Source of the DNA: Gemmiger formicilis
GTDB taxonomy: Bacteria; Bacillota; Clostridia; Oscillospirales; Ruminococcaceae
Length of the DNA stretch: 64,000 bases
Assembly (NCBI RefSeq): GCF_016900095.1
Contig: NZ_JACJJP010000001.1
Location: 1 to 64,000, forward strand
Direction of reading: 5' to 3'
How positions within the stretch are numbered: the stretch's first letter is position 1; the number at the start of each line of letters is the position of its first letter. Below are positions 17,816-32,982 of the stretch, piece by piece. Below the pieces are notes generated by a model. It saw only the letters and a list, made by a program, of their open reading frames with translations, was not told where the DNA came from and did not search any database. The translations under genes were made by a program, and so were the position numbers.

Positions 17816-19621
17816 TCATTTTCCCAGCTTGGCGGCGCAGGTTTCGGCATCGTCCAGCAGACGGCCAAATTTTTCCAGAGCCGCGTTCACCGGTGCGGGC
17901 GTGGTCAGATCCACTCCGGCGTGACGCAGTTCGTCCAGCGGCCAGGCGCTGCCGCCCATGGAAAGGAATTCCAGATACCGCTTGCGGGCCGGTTCCCCTT
18001 CTTTCAGGATGCCTTCGGACAGTGCCACGGCGGTAGAGTAGCCCGTGGCGTACTTATATACATAGAAAGGACGGTAGAAATGCGGAATGCGGGCCCATTC
18101 CAGCTGTACTTCCTCATCCATGACCAGTTCGGGGCCAAAATAATCCTTTACCAGGCTGCCATACAGCTTGTTGAGAGCCGCGGGGCTCAGGGCCTCTCCC
18201 CTTTCCCGCATGGCGTGGGCTTCCCGCTCGAACTCCGCAAACATGGTCTGGCGGAAAACCGTCCCCTTGAAATTCTCCAGATACTGGTTCAGCAGGAACA
18301 ACCGCACATCGGGACGCTCTTCGGTCTTCAGCAGCTGCTCAATCATGAGGTTTTCATTGACGGTAGACGCCACCTCAGCCACAAACAGGGTATAGTCGGC
18401 ATATTGGGCCGGCTGGTGGCGGCGGGACAGCAGGCTGTGCATGCTGTGGCCCATCTCGTGGGCCAGGGTGGAAACGCTGTCCAACGTGCCGGTAAAATTG
18501 GTCATGATATAGGGTTCGGAATCGTAGGTGCCGGTGGAGTAGGCACCGCCGCTCTTGCCCTTGTTGGGGTACACATCCACCCAGCGGGCGTCAAAGCCGC
18601 GCCGGACTTCGGCACAGTATTCTTCTCCCAAAGGCGCCACGGCGTCCAGCACCATCTGTTTGGCCTGTTCATAGGTGTAACGGGCGTTGGACTCTCCGGT
18701 AAGAGGCGCATACACATCATAGTAATGCAGCTCTTTGATGCCCAGCAGCCGTTTGCGCAGGGACACATACCGGTACATCAGCGACAGATGGGCCCGCACG
18801 GCAGCCACCAGGTTGTCGTACACCTCAACAGGGATGTTCTCCCCCGCCATGGACATGGCCCGGGAGGATTCATAATGCCGGGCGGCCGCTTCGGCGGTGG
18901 CCGCCTTGACCGCCCCCGCATAGGTGGCGGCAAAGGTGTTGATGTGGCCGCGGTAGGTCTTGTAAAAGCTGCGGAAAGAGTTTTCCCGCAGGGTACGGTC
19001 AGAGGAGGTCTGCAACAGAATATAGTTGGAGCCGGTAACCTGATGTTCCTCCCCCGCTTCGTCCTTTACGCTGTCAAACGCCAGGTCGGCGTCCTGCAGG
19101 CTGTCGGCGATGTCGGCCGGTGCTCCCATCACTTCGCTGAGGGAAGCCAGCAGTTTTTCTTCCGGTGCGGAAAGGGTGTGGGGCTTCTGACGGATCAGAT
19201 TTTCCAGCACAAAGCGGTATTCTTTCAGACAATCGGCCTTCTGGATTTCCTGCAGGGTTTCCTCCGGCAGGGCCAGAATTTCCGGTTCCGCAAAGGACAG
19301 CGCCGCCACCGCCCCAGCATAGGCCGCCGAGATGCGGGCGTACATGCTCTGAGCCGCTTCGGCCCGGGTGTCCTCGCTGCGGCGCATGGAGGCGTAACAG
19401 TACAGGTTGGACAGGGTGCGGGACAAGGTGACGGATGCATCCAGATAATCCCGGATGGTTCGGGCATCCTTCAATCTGCCGGCAAAGGCTGCCACAGCCT
19501 GTACCTGCTTGTCCAGAACGGCCAGCGTCTGCTCCCAGGCGGCGTCGTCCTTGTACAGGCGGGTCAGGTCCCACTGGTATTGCGGGTCGATCTCGCTGCG
19601 TTCTTTCAATGTATCGGGCAT
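17816..19621 (-). CDS. pepF: Oligoendopeptidase F
   Basis: A 601-residue M3-family zinc peptidase that cuts short peptides in the cytoplasm. The zinc motif is TLAHEMGHSMHSLLS (about 390-404), with the N-terminal PepF helical domain in front (YQWDLTRLYKDDAAWEQ). The start at 19621 has AGGAGGG upstream; the longer frame is not supported. It sits alone between rpoC and rpsL with its own promoter and a terminator on the rpoC side, an insertion relative to the usual rpoC-rpsL order. Confidence 0.95.
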   Translation of the reverse strand: MPDTLKERSEIDPQYQWDLTRLYKDDAAWEQTLAVLDKQVQAVAAFAGRLKDARTIRDYLDASVTLSRTLSNLYCYASMRRSEDTRAEAAQSMYARISAAYAGAVAALSFAEPEILALPEETLQEIQKADCLKEYRFVLENLIRQKPHTLSAPEEKLLASLSEVMGAPADIADSLQDADLAFDSVKDEAGEEHQVTGSNYILLQTSSDRTLRENSFRSFYKTYRGHINTFAATYAGAVKAATAEAAARHYESSRAMSMAGENIPVEVYDNLVAAVRAHLSLMYRYVSLRKRLLGIKELHYYDVYAPLTGESNARYTYEQAKQMVLDAVAPLGEEYCAEVRRGFDARWVDVYPNKGKSGGAYSTGTYDSEPYIMTNFTGTLDSVSTLAHEMGHSMHSLLSRRHQPAQYADYTLFVAEVASTVNENLMIEQLLKTEERPDVRLFLLNQYLENFKGTVFRQTMFAEFEREAHAMRERGEALSPAALNKLYGSLVKDYFGPELVMDEEVQLEWARIPHFYRPFYVYKYATGYSTAVALSEGILKEGEPARKRYLEFLSMGGSAWPLDELRHAGVDLTTPAPVNAALEKFGRLLDDAETCAAKLGK

Positions 19622-19720
19622 GGATTTCCCTCCTTGGTCTTCCTGATAGTGTGGGCGATCACAGCCGCCCGTATTCATCCCCGCGAATTTTTTCCATATA
19701 GGCAAGGCGGGGCCTTCTTT

Positions 19721-19749
19721 ATTATACACGCCCAGCTCCCAACATACAA
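19721..19749 (-). promoter_or_regulatory. pepF promoter
   Basis: TTGTAT (19749-19744), 17-nt spacer, TATAAT (19726-19721) on the minus strand, immediately downstream of the rpoC terminator. Confidence 0.65.
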
Positions 19750-19783
19750 ATAACCCCGCCACAAAAACTTGCAGCGGGGTTAT
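19750..19783 (-). terminator. Terminator of rpoBC
   Basis: TAACCCCGC (19751-19759) pairs with GCGGGGTTA (19774-19782) about 20 nt past the rpoC stop. The T run is weak (TTTGTATGTT), and this tail doubles as the pepF -35. Confidence 0.7.
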
Positions 19784-19801
19784 TTCAGTTACGATTGGGA
19801 A

Positions 19802-23374
<3,573 letters not shown>

Positions 23375-23431
23375 TCAGCGAACCCTCTCATTCACTCAGG
23401 TGTGGCAGGCGGTCAGGACACAGATCCGGCA

Positions 23432-26400
23432 TTATTCGCCGTCAAACAGGTCTTCGCTCTCGATGCTGGCCAGGTCTTCGGCATTGGGCTCCTGGTCTTC
23501 GTCCAGGTCATTGTCAAAGCCTTCGTCAGCGTCCTTCACGCTGTATTCGTCCTGCAATTCGCTCTCCAGCAGAACATTCTCGCCCAGGGGCAGATCGCCG
23601 CCTTCGAAGCCGGCTTCATCGTCGTCATATTCCTGACGGATGTCCACTTCGTTGCCGTCGACGTCCTGAACCACAATGTTCAGGCCCAGGCTCTGCAGTT
23701 CCTTGAGCATGACGCGGAAGCTTTCGGGAATACCGGGCTTCGGCACATCCTCGCCCTTGACGATGGCTTCGTAGGTCTTGACACGGCCCACCACGTCGTC
23801 GGACTTGACGGTCAGGATTTCCTGCAGGGTGTAGGCGGCGCCGTAAGCTTCCAGCGCCCAGACTTCCATTTCGCCGAAACGCTGGCCACCGAACTGGGCC
23901 TTGCCGCCCAGGGGCTGCTGGGTGACCAGGCTGTACGGGCCGGTGGAACGGGCGTGGATCTTGTCGTCGACCAGGTGATGCAGCTTGAGGTAGTACATAT
24001 AGCCGACGGTGACCTTGGAGGGGAACTTTTCACCGGTACGGCCATCGTACACGGTGGTCTTGCCGTCGTCGGTCAGATCGATCTTGCTGAAGTCGATGAT
24101 GTGGCCCTTGGTGCCCATCAGGCGGTCCAGCTTGGTGGGATACTCGGGGGCGTTCTCGCCATGCCACTTTTCGCGGGCTTCGGCGAAGCAGTCACGCAGG
24201 TCGCTTTCGTGGGCGCCGTCGAAGACGGGGGTCTGGACCTTCCAGCCCAGAGCCTTGGCCACGTATCCCAGGTTGACTTCCAGCACCTGCCCGATGTTCA
24301 TACGGGAAGGAACGCCCAGGGGGTTCAGCACGATGTCCAGCGGGGTGCCGTCGGGCAGGAAGGGCATATCCTCCTGCGGCAGAATGCGGGACACAACGCC
24401 CTTGTTGCCGTGACGGCCGGCCATCTTGTCGCCCACGCTGATCTTGCGCTTCTGGGCGATGTAGCAGCGCACGCACTGGCGCACGCCGGGCTGCAGCTCG
24501 TCGCTGTTTTCGGGGGTGAAGACCTTGACGTCAACGACAATGCCGTACTCGCCGTGAGGCACGCGCAGAGAGGTGTCGCGGACTTCGCGGGCCTTCTCAC
24601 CGAAGATGGCGCGCAGCAGGCGCTCTTCGGCGGTCAGCTCGGTCTCGCCCTTCGGGGTGACCTTGCCGACCAGGATATCGCCGGTCTTGACTTCGGCGCC
24701 GATGCGGATGATGCCGCGCTCGTCCAGATCTTTCAGGGAATCATCGCCCACGTTGGGGATGTCACGGGTGATCTCTTCGGGTCCGAGCTTGGTCTCACGG
24801 GCTTCGGATTCGTATTCTTCAATGTGGATGGAGGTGTACACGTCCTCGCGAACCAGCTTTTCGTTCAGCAGGACGGCGTCCTCGTAGTTGTAACCTTCCC
24901 AGGTCATGAAGCCGACCAGGGCGTTCTTGCCCAGGCTGATTTCACCGTTCTTGGTGGCGGGGCCGTCGGCGATGACCTCGCCGGCTTCGATGTGGTCGCC
25001 CAGCTCCACGATGGGACGCTGGTTGACGCAGGTGCCCTGGTTGGAACGCATGAACTTGATCAGTTCATAGGTGTCGGTGGTGCCGTCGTCGCAGCGGACC
25101 ACGATCTTGTCGGCATCCACGGCTTCCACGGTGCCGGCATGGGCTGCCAGGACGCAGACGCCGGAGTCGGTGGCTGCCTTGTATTCCATACCGGTGGCCA
25201 CGATGGGCTGCTGGGTCACCATCAGAGGCACGGCCTGCCGCTGCATGTTGGAGCCCATCAGCGCACGGTTACAGTCGTCGTTTTCCAGGAACGGAATGGA
25301 GGCGGTAGCCACGGAAACCATCATCCGGGGAGAAACATCCATGAAGTCGACCAGTTCGCGGGGGAATTCCTGGATGTCGTTGCGGTGACGGCAGGAGACG
25401 CGGGAACGCACAAAGCAGCCGTTCTCGTCCAGCTTTTCGTTGGCCTGGGCGACGATGTACTCGTCCTCCACGTCGGCGGGCATATAAACCACTTCGTCGG
25501 TGACATGGCCGGTGCCCTTGTCCACCTTGCGGTAGGGCGCCTCGATGAAGCCGTACTTGTTGATCTTGGCGAAAGAAGCCAGATAGGAGATCAGACCGAT
25601 GTTGGAACCTTCGGGCGTCTCAATGGGGCACAGACGGCCGTAGTGGGTGTAATGAACGTCGCGGACTTCGAAGCCTGCGCGGTCACGGGACAGACCGCCG
25701 GGGCCCAGAGCGGACAGACGACGCTTGTGGGTCAGTTCGGCCAGAGGGTTGTTCTGGTCCATGAACTGAGACAGCGGGCTGGAGCCGATGAACTCACGGA
25801 TGGCGGAAACCACAGGGCGGATGTTGACCAGGCTCTGGGGGGTGATCTTGTCCACGGATTCCTGGTTCTGCAGGGTCATGCGCTCACGCACAACACGCTC
25901 CATACGGGCAAAGCCGATGCGGAACTGGTTCTGCAGCAGTTCGCCCACGCTGCGCACACGACGGTTGCCCAGGTGGTCGATTTCGTCGGTGGTGCCGATG
26001 CCGTGATCCAGGCCGATCAGGTAGCTGACCGAAGCAAAGATATCGTCCACGGTGACGGTGCGGCTGATCAGCACGTCATGGTTGCGGCGCAGCAGTTCCT
26101 TCTGCTCTTCCGGATCGGAAGTGGCATCCAGAATCTTGCGGATTTCGGCGAAGGAGGCGCGCTCGTTGATGCCGCACTCCTCCACGTTGAAGCTGAAGAA
26201 GGGCTGTGCATCCACGCAGCCGTTGGAAATGACGATGACCGGGATGGGATCCTCGTTCTTGCGCTCCACCCAGACGGTGGCGCGGGTAACACCGGCGGCG
26301 TCGATCTCAGCGGCCTTCTCGTTGGTGATCTTCTCGCCCTTGGCAGCCAGCAGTTCGCCGGTCAGGGGGGCGATGATGTCCTCGGCGGCACGGTAACCGG

Positions 26401-27262
26401 CAATGCGGCGGGCCAGAGCCAGCTTTTTGTTCATCTTGAAGCGGCCGAAGCGAGCCAGGTCATAGCGGCGGGGATCAAAGAACAGCGCATTGATGTGGCT
26501 GCGGGAGTTTTCCACCGTCGGGGGCTCGCCGGGACGCAGCTTGCGGTAGCATTCCAGCAGGCCTTCTTCGGTGTTGTGGGTGGTATCCTTTTCCAGGGTG
26601 GCCACAATCTTGGGTTCGCCTTCGCCGAAGAACTGGCGGATCTGGTCGTCGCTGCCCAGGCCCAGGGCACGCAGGAAGGTGGTGATGGGCAGCTTGCGGT
26701 TCTTATCGATACGGACGTAGAACACATCGGAAGAATCGGTCTCGTATTCCAGCCAGGCACCGCGGTTGGGGTTCATGGTAGCGGTGAAAAGGTCTTTGCC
26801 GGCACGGTCTTTGGAGGAGGAATAGAACACACCGGGAGAACGCACGAGCTGAGAAACGATAACGCGCTCGGCGCCGTTGGAAATGAAGGTGCCGGAATCG
26901 GTCATGAGCGGGAAATCGCCCATGAAAATCTCCTGATCCTGCACTTCGCCGGTCTGCTTGTTGATCAGACGGGCAGTGACGTACAGGGGCGCGGCATAGG
27001 TGGCGTCGCGCTCCTTGCATTCTTTAATAGAATATTTGGGGTGTTTATCCAGACGGTAATCGATGAATTCCAGGACCAGGTTGCCGGTATAATCCTCAAT
27101 GGCGGCAATGTCGTGGAAGACCTCGTGCAGGCCCTCTTCCAGGAACCAGTTGTACGAGTTTTTCTGGATTTCGATCAGATTGGGCATCCCGATCACTTCA
27201 TTGATGCGGGAAAAGCTCATTCTGGTCGTGCGGCCATTTTGTACGGGCTTGACCTTTACCAT
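23432..27262 (-). CDS. rpoB: RNA polymerase subunit beta
   Basis: A 1276-residue subunit. The rifampicin pocket (about 495-525) reads [20 protein letters not shown] and [14 protein letters not shown], with the key Asp, His and Ser residues of the sensitive form. The C-terminal catalytic part includes [10 protein letters not shown] and the [20 protein letters not shown] segment. An acidic tail of about 80 residues follows. Unlike in many bacteria rplJ-rplL do not lie upstream; the next gene is rpoD. Confidence 0.98.
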   Translation of the reverse strand: MVKVKPVQNGRTTRMSFSRINEVIGMPNLIEIQKNSYNWFLEEGLHEVFHDIAAIEDYTGNLVLEFIDYRLDKHPKYSIKECKERDATYAAPLYVTARLINKQTGEVQDQEIFMGDFPLMTDSGTFISNGAERVIVSQLVRSPGVFYSSSKDRAGKDLFTATMNPNRGAWLEYETDSSDVFYVRIDKNRKLPITTFLRALGLGSDDQIRQFFGEGEPKIVATLEKDTTHNTEEGLLECYRKLRPGEPPTVENSRSHINALFFDPRRYDLARFGRFKMNKKLALARRIAGYRAAEDIIAPLTGELLAAKGEKITNEKAAEIDAAGVTRATVWVERKNEDPIPVIVISNGCVDAQPFFSFNVEECGINERASFAEIRKILDATSDPEEQKELLRRNHDVLISRTVTVDDIFASVSYLIGLDHGIGTTDEIDHLGNRRVRSVGELLQNQFRIGFARMERVVRERMTLQNQESVDKITPQSLVNIRPVVSAIREFIGSSPLSQFMDQNNPLAELTHKRRLSALGPGGLSRDRAGFEVRDVHYTHYGRLCPIETPEGSNIGLISYLASFAKINKYGFIEAPYRKVDKGTGHVTDEVVYMPADVEDEYIVAQANEKLDENGCFVRSRVSCRHRNDIQEFPRELVDFMDVSPRMMVSVATASIPFLENDDCNRALMGSNMQRQAVPLMVTQQPIVATGMEYKAATDSGVCVLAAHAGTVEAVDADKIVVRCDDGTTDTYELIKFMRSNQGTCVNQRPIVELGDHIEAGEVIADGPATKNGEISLGKNALVGFMTWEGYNYEDAVLLNEKLVREDVYTSIHIEEYESEARETKLGPEEITRDIPNVGDDSLKDLDERGIIRIGAEVKTGDILVGKVTPKGETELTAEERLLRAIFGEKAREVRDTSLRVPHGEYGIVVDVKVFTPENSDELQPGVRQCVRCYIAQKRKISVGDKMAGRHGNKGVVSRILPQEDMPFLPDGTPLDIVLNPLGVPSRMNIGQVLEVNLGYVAKALGWKVQTPVFDGAHESDLRDCFAEAREKWHGENAPEYPTKLDRLMGTKGHIIDFSKIDLTDDGKTTVYDGRTGEKFPSKVTVGYMYYLKLHHLVDDKIHARSTGPYSLVTQQPLGGKAQFGGQRFGEMEVWALEAYGAAYTLQEILTVKSDDVVGRVKTYEAIVKGEDVPKPGIPESFRVMLKELQSLGLNIVVQDVDGNEVDIRQEYDDDEAGFEGGDLPLGENVLLESELQDEYSVKDADEGFDNDLDEDQEPNAEDLASIESEDLFDGE

Positions 27263-27419
27263 AAAATGCGACCACTCCTATTCCGTTGAATTAGACAAAG
27301 CTGACCACGCAAAGGGCTCGCTCATGGGTCATCTTCGTCATTTTTAACAAAGTTTTCGTTTCGACCCGAACAGCGCGGTTCCTTTAGGGCGCTCTATTCC
27401 ATTTTTGTGATACTGATTC

Positions 27420-27448
27420 AGTATATAAGATACAGGGTAATTTGTCAA
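27420..27448 (-). promoter_or_regulatory. rpoBC promoter
   Basis: TTGACA (27448-27443), 17-nt spacer, TATACT (27425-27420) on the minus strand, a near-consensus sigma-A promoter with a leader of about 150 nt. The rest of the gap to rpoD (27449-27680) shows no gene or clear motif. Confidence 0.85.
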
Positions 27449-27680
27449 GCATTTTCTGGAAATTGTGGCCGTTCCTGCGCATTTTTTACATTTCCACGAT
27501 GATTCGCTTCAAATTATCGAACGCCCGGGTCCGTGTATGTAATTTCGTCAATTTGCTGTTTTTCCACACCCTTTTGCCGCTTGACAAACCGAAGCCCGCC
27601 TGCTTCCCCGTCATTTTGACCATTCCTATCGGAGCGGATTTGTATATCCTGGCTCTTGACACATCGCCTTTGGGCAGCAG

Positions 27681-27712
27681 AAAAGCCCGCAGGCAGATGC
27701 CCGCGGGCTTTT
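27681..27712 (-). terminator. Terminator of dgt-dnaG-rpoD operon
   Basis: AAAAGCCCGC (27681-27690) pairs with GCGGGCTTTT (27703-27712), a strong bidirectional hairpin 18 nt past the rpoD stop. Confidence 0.88.
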
Positions 27713-27729
27713 GGAAATATGATAAAGAA

Positions 27730-28827
<1,098 letters not shown>

Positions 28828-28934
28828 AAGTAAATCTCCTTTTTAGCCGGCCCGCCCGATCACACGGTGCGGCCTGTTTTCTTCTGCCCGCAAAAGGCGG
28901 AATTTATTCAAAAGTCATCTGCCGCAAACGCAGT

Positions 28935-30719
28935 TCAGGTTGCGTCCGGCGGCGGGTCGTGGACTTTTTCCTTGGTAATAGATGCAAACAACTTCCGGAA
29001 ATCTTCGTCACTGGTCTGTGCGGCCTGTTTGCTTTTCGGCGTGGCGTGACGCAGACGTTCGAGAAACATGTCAATGTCCCGGCGCACCAGCCGCTGACCG
29101 CTGTTCTGTGCCTGGACTTTCATGACTAGCGTATACGCAGCGTCTTCCAGACAGGAGGCCAGCGACGTGGCGTTGACAGGAATCTTCTTGTCCGTGCAAT
29201 CATAGATGGCGCGGATGGCCGCCTGGATTTCCGGCTCCGGGACTTCCTCCAGATCCAGATGCTGGCGCACATACCCGATCTCGTCCGGGTCCTGCAGCAT
29301 GGCCGCCACCAGCTGGCGGGCCGCCGCAGCCGCCCCCATGGCCTCCTGGCCGCCCCGCTCATAGGGAACCCGGATATCGGCACCGTTGCCCTGGGCCACC
29401 ATATCATGCTGCTCTTTGCGATGTGCGCGGCGGGCAGCCCCCTTCAGCGCTCCTTCCATCTGGGAAAGAATGGCCTGTTTGGACACGCCCGTCTCCCCCG
29501 CAATCCGCCCGGCATACACATCCCGGGCCGTGGGCGAAACCGCCCCGGAAGCCAGGATGTCAATGGCTTCCCGAATGTATTCCAGCCGTCCGTCATCGGT
29601 ACGCAGGTCATACTTCTGCTTTACCTTGCTCAGGCGGAACTCGGTGGGATTGGCGGCGCCGTCCAGGATCATCTCAAACCGTTCCTTGCCATAGTGGCGG
29701 ATGAACTCGTCCGGGTCCTTGGCCCCTGGAATGGACAGCACCGACACCTTCACCGGCGTGTTGGAAAACAGCGACAGACTGCGGGCCGTGGCTTTCTGGC
29801 CCGCCTCGTCGGAGTCGTAGCTGAGCACGGCTTCCTCGGCGTATTCGCTGAGCAGCTTGACCTGCTCGGGCGTCAGGGCGGTACCGCAGGCGCACACGGC
29901 AGTGTCAAACCCGGCCTCGTGCATGCTGATCACGTCCATGTACCCTTCGCAGAGAATGAACCGTTTGGAGGCCGATTTCTTGGCCAGATTCAGCGCAAAC
30001 AGGGTGCGGGACTTTTTATAGACCAGCGTTTCGGGGCTGTTGATGTATTTGGGCTTGGAATCATCCATCACACGGCCACCAAAGGCGATGATATTGCCCC
30101 GCACATCGATGATGGGCACCATCACCCGGTGACGGAACAGGTCATACAGATTCCCCTTGGCGCTGCGCTTGGCCAGCCCCGCATCCTCGATCTCGCTTTC
30201 GGAGAAGCCGCGGCGGCGCAGGTAATGCAGCAATCCGCCGAACTCATCCGGCGCATATCCCAGCCCGAAGCGCCGGATGGCGGCATCGGACAGGCCGCGT
30301 TTTTCTTTCCAGTAGCGGCGCGCCTCGGCCGCCTGGGGCGTTTTGGCGTTAAGCTGTTCGTAAAAGTACCGGGCAGCGCAGCGGTTCATTTCCAGCATCC
30401 GGCTGCGCTGGCGGCTTTCCTTGTCGTCCTCCTCCGGCATGGGCATTCCGGCCCGGGCGGCCAACTGCTTGACCGCTTCCACATACCCGAGGTTGTTGAT
30501 CTTGCGCACAAAGGTGATGGCATCCCCCGCCGCTCCGCAGCCGAAGCAGTAGAAGCTCTGGGTGTCCGGATAGACGGTGAAGGAAGGGGTCTTCTCATTA
30601 TGGAAGGGACACAGGCCCGTCAGGGTGCGGCCGCGGCGGCGCAGCTGCACATACTGACCGATGAGCTCCTCAATATCGTTGCGGCGGGCCACTTCCTGTA
30701 CATATTCCTGCGGAATCAT
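28935..30719 (-). CDS. dnaG: DNA primase
   Basis: A 594-residue primase that makes RNA primers at the replication fork. The N-terminal CHC2 zinc finger spans LCPFHNEKTPSF...FYCFGCG (about 36-62); the TOPRIM core has FILCEGYMDVISMH and SYDSDEAGQKA; a C-terminal helicase-binding domain follows. The start has a GGAGG site. It is about 40 nt after dgt and upstream of rpoD. Confidence 0.96.
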   Translation of the reverse strand: MIPQEYVQEVARRNDIEELIGQYVQLRRRGRTLTGLCPFHNEKTPSFTVYPDTQSFYCFGCGAAGDAITFVRKINNLGYVEAVKQLAARAGMPMPEEDDKESRQRSRMLEMNRCAARYFYEQLNAKTPQAAEARRYWKEKRGLSDAAIRRFGLGYAPDEFGGLLHYLRRRGFSESEIEDAGLAKRSAKGNLYDLFRHRVMVPIIDVRGNIIAFGGRVMDDSKPKYINSPETLVYKKSRTLFALNLAKKSASKRFILCEGYMDVISMHEAGFDTAVCACGTALTPEQVKLLSEYAEEAVLSYDSDEAGQKATARSLSLFSNTPVKVSVLSIPGAKDPDEFIRHYGKERFEMILDGAANPTEFRLSKVKQKYDLRTDDGRLEYIREAIDILASGAVSPTARDVYAGRIAGETGVSKQAILSQMEGALKGAARRAHRKEQHDMVAQGNGADIRVPYERGGQEAMGAAAAARQLVAAMLQDPDEIGYVRQHLDLEEVPEPEIQAAIRAIYDCTDKKIPVNATSLASCLEDAAYTLVMKVQAQNSGQRLVRRDIDMFLERLRHATPKSKQAAQTSDEDFRKLFASITKEKVHDPPPDAT

Positions 30720-30759
30720 CGCGGGTACACCTCCTTACAAAACAAATGTGTTCCTTGGA

Positions 30760-31761
30760 TCACAGCACATGCCATTTCTGGGGAACCAGCCAGTCCTCAA
30801 ACAGACGGATGGCAAAATGATCGCTCATGCCGGAAATGTAATCCACCACCGCGCGGTCAATCCCCTCTTTATAGGCAATCTGCATATAAAAGTTGGGCAT
30901 CAGGGAAGGATCGTCGCACAGGCGCGCGTACAGTTCCTCCACCACCTTGTCCACCTTTTTTTCTTCCCGCTTGGCCTGCTTGTCCACATAGACGGTGGAG
31001 TACATGAAATCCTTCAAAAGATGGTAGGCATCCTCCACGTTCGGCGAAAAGTGCATTTCTCCGTCGGCACTGTTGGCCACAAGATCGGTGATCATGGTAG
31101 TGATCCGCTGGCTTTTGGTTTTGCCCAGCACCCGCACCGCATCCGGCGGCAGCGCATCGTTGGAAAGGACCCCCGCCGACAATGCATCCTCAATATCATG
31201 GTTGAGGAAGGCGATGTGGTCGGCATACCGCACAGTCTGCCCCTCCAGGGTGCGGGCCCATTCCCCCGTGGTGTGGGTCACGATGCCATTGCGCACCTCC
31301 CAGGTCAGGTTCAGGCCTTTGCCGTCTTTTTCCAGGTATTCCACCACCCGCAAACTCTGCCGGTAATGGGTGAATCCCCCGGGACACAGGCGGTTCAGTG
31401 CCCGCTCTCCCGCGTGGCCGAAAGGGGTATGTCCCAGATCGTGTCCCAGGGCAATGGCCTCGGTCAGGTCCTCGTTCAGGCGCAGGGCCCGGGCAATGGT
31501 GCGGGCAATCTGGCTGACTTCCAGAGTGTGGGTCAGACGGGTGCGGTAGTGGTCCCCTTCCGGAGAAAGAAACACCTGGGTTTTCTGTTTCAGACGGCGG
31601 AACGCCTTGCAGTGCAGAATCCGGTCCCTGTCCCGCTGGTAACAGGGCCGCATGGGATCTTCCGGCTCGGGACGGGAACGTCCGCGGGAGTTTTCGCTCA
31701 ATGCCGCATACCGGCTGAGCGTCAACCGTTCAATGGTCTGCGTCTGTTCGCGGACATTCAT
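30760..31761 (-). CDS. dgt: Deoxyguanosine triphosphate triphosphohydrolase-like protein
   Basis: A 333-residue HD-domain enzyme. The HD metal-binding residues are in ALGHDLGHTPFGHAGE, with the family N-terminal segment FRRLKQKTQVFLSPEGDHYRTRLTHTLEV (shown in two parts: FRRLKQKTQVF and DHYRTRLTHTLEV). It splits dNTPs into deoxynucleoside and triphosphate and helps control the dNTP pool. It heads the dgt-dnaG-rpoD operon. Confidence 0.92.
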   Translation of the reverse strand: MNVREQTQTIERLTLSRYAALSENSRGRSRPEPEDPMRPCYQRDRDRILHCKAFRRLKQKTQVFLSPEGDHYRTRLTHTLEVSQIARTIARALRLNEDLTEAIALGHDLGHTPFGHAGERALNRLCPGGFTHYRQSLRVVEYLEKDGKGLNLTWEVRNGIVTHTTGEWARTLEGQTVRYADHIAFLNHDIEDALSAGVLSNDALPPDAVRVLGKTKSQRITTMITDLVANSADGEMHFSPNVEDAYHLLKDFMYSTVYVDKQAKREEKKVDKVVEELYARLCDDPSLMPNFYMQIAYKEGIDRAVVDYISGMSDHFAIRLFEDWLVPQKWHVL

Positions 31762-31818
31762 GTCTCTTCCCCCTTTTCCATCTTCCCTGCGGCAGTTTGG
31801 CCGATAAAATTGCTTTCT

Positions 31819-31847
31819 ATATTATAAATACGATAAAAAAGCGCCAA
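31819..31847 (-). promoter_or_regulatory. dgt-dnaG-rpoD promoter
   Basis: TTGGCG (31847-31842), 17-nt spacer, TAATAT (31824-31819) on the minus strand, about 60 nt before dgt. Confidence 0.6.
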
Positions 31848-31899
31848 ACGCTTCTTGAAATTGTGAATTTTTCATGTATTTTGTTGCGCCGTGCCGGTC

Positions 31900-32517
31900 T
31901 CAGTAGGCCGCATAGCGCGCTTGTCCCACCACAGGCCGTGCGGTGCCCCGGGTCAGCTCGCACAGAGCCTCGCACAGAGGGCCTTCCTCCCCCGCCGGCA
32001 TGCGCCAGCAAAGGGTGACGGCGTCGTCAAAGACCGGTTCTTCCAGCCTGGTATCCGCCTGCTCAATCATCCGCTTGGCCGTCTCAAACAAGGGATACGG
32101 CACACGCAGGGTACAGTCCACCACGCTGCGCATGCTGACCGGTTCAGCTGCCTGCAGCGCACCGGATGCCGCCGCCGTATAGGCCCGCACCAAACCGCCG
32201 GTTCCCAGCAATATTCCGCCGAAATACCGGGTGACCACCACGATCACATCCGAAAGACCGGCGTGCTGGATGCACTCCAGCACCGGTGTGCCTGCGGTCT
32301 TGGCCGGTTCGCCGTCGTCGGAATACCGCATGCGGCCATTGTGCAGCACATAGGCATAGACGTTGTGGCGCGCCGTACGGTTGGCGGCCCGCACCGATTC
32401 CAGAAAAGCCTGGGCGGCTTCCTCGGTGTCCACAAAGGACGCCGCACCGATAAACCGGCTGCGTTTTTCCTCGTATTCGAACCGCGCAACACCGCGGATG
32501 GTCTGATAATCGGGCAT
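31900..32517 (-). CDS. YigZ/IMPACT family protein
   Basis: A 205-residue protein with the N-terminal UPF0029/IMPACT domain (RSRFIGAASFVDTEEAAQAF, then SDDGEPAKTAGTPVL and VTRYFGGILLGTGGLVRAY, the family signatures) and a C-terminal DUF1949-like domain. Cellular role is not settled in the family; a link to translation stress or proline peptides has been proposed. Start at 32517 is supported by AAAGGAG. Confidence 0.9.
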   Translation of the reverse strand: MPDYQTIRGVARFEYEEKRSRFIGAASFVDTEEAAQAFLESVRAANRTARHNVYAYVLHNGRMRYSDDGEPAKTAGTPVLECIQHAGLSDVIVVVTRYFGGILLGTGGLVRAYTAAASGALQAAEPVSMRSVVDCTLRVPYPLFETAKRMIEQADTRLEEPVFDDAVTLCWRMPAGEEGPLCEALCELTRGTARPVVGQARYAAY

Positions 32518-32550
32518 GGGCTGCTCCTTTGCTGTGTGGGTCATACAAGC

Positions 32551-32582
32551 AAAAAATACCCCAGATGTTGCCATCTGGGGTA
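32551..32582 (-). terminator. Terminator of rpmE
   Basis: TACCCCAGATG (32557-32567) pairs with CATCTGGGGTA (32572-32582), with a T run on the minus strand. It overlaps the leader of the YigZ-family gene. Confidence 0.88.
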
Positions 32583-32595
32583 AAACGAAACATGA

Positions 32596-32802
32596 TTACT
32601 TGCCAACCTTGGCGTAACGGCGCTTGAAGCGCTCGACGCGTCCGCCGGTGTCAACCAGCTTCTGCTTGCCGGTGTAGAACGGATGGCACTTGCTGCAAAC
32701 TTCGACGCGGATCTCCGGACGGGTGGAACGAGTCTGGATAACGTTGCCGCAGGCGCAGGTGATGGTGCAATCCATATACTTCGGATGGATGCCTTCCTTC
32801 AT
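32596..32802 (-). CDS. rpmE: 50S ribosomal protein L31
   Basis: 68 residues, with the zinc-type cysteines in ITCACGNV and [12 protein letters not shown], so it is the zinc-binding form. L31 bridges the ribosomal subunits and can store zinc. It is a single-gene unit with its own promoter and terminator. Confidence 0.97.
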   Translation of the reverse strand: MKEGIHPKYMDCTITCACGNVIQTRSTRPEIRVEVCSKCHPFYTGKQKLVDTGGRVERFKRRYAKVGK

Positions 32803-32938
32803 TGCGATTCACCTCTTTCTCGATCATGACTAACGGGAGCCATACTTAATATATGTGCTCATCACAATCTTGACTTATCGGCTACCAGCATACGCCATCC
32901 TGTGCGAACGGAGCAGCCTTTCAAACGATTGCCGTAAA

Positions 32939-32967
32939 AGTATACCAAAGTCCTTTCCATTTGTCAA
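32939..32967 (-). promoter_or_regulatory. rpmE promoter
   Basis: TTGACA (32967-32962), 17-nt spacer, TATACT (32944-32939) on the minus strand, leaving a leader of about 130 nt. Confidence 0.85.
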
Positions 32968-32982
32968 GCCCTGATTTTCTCA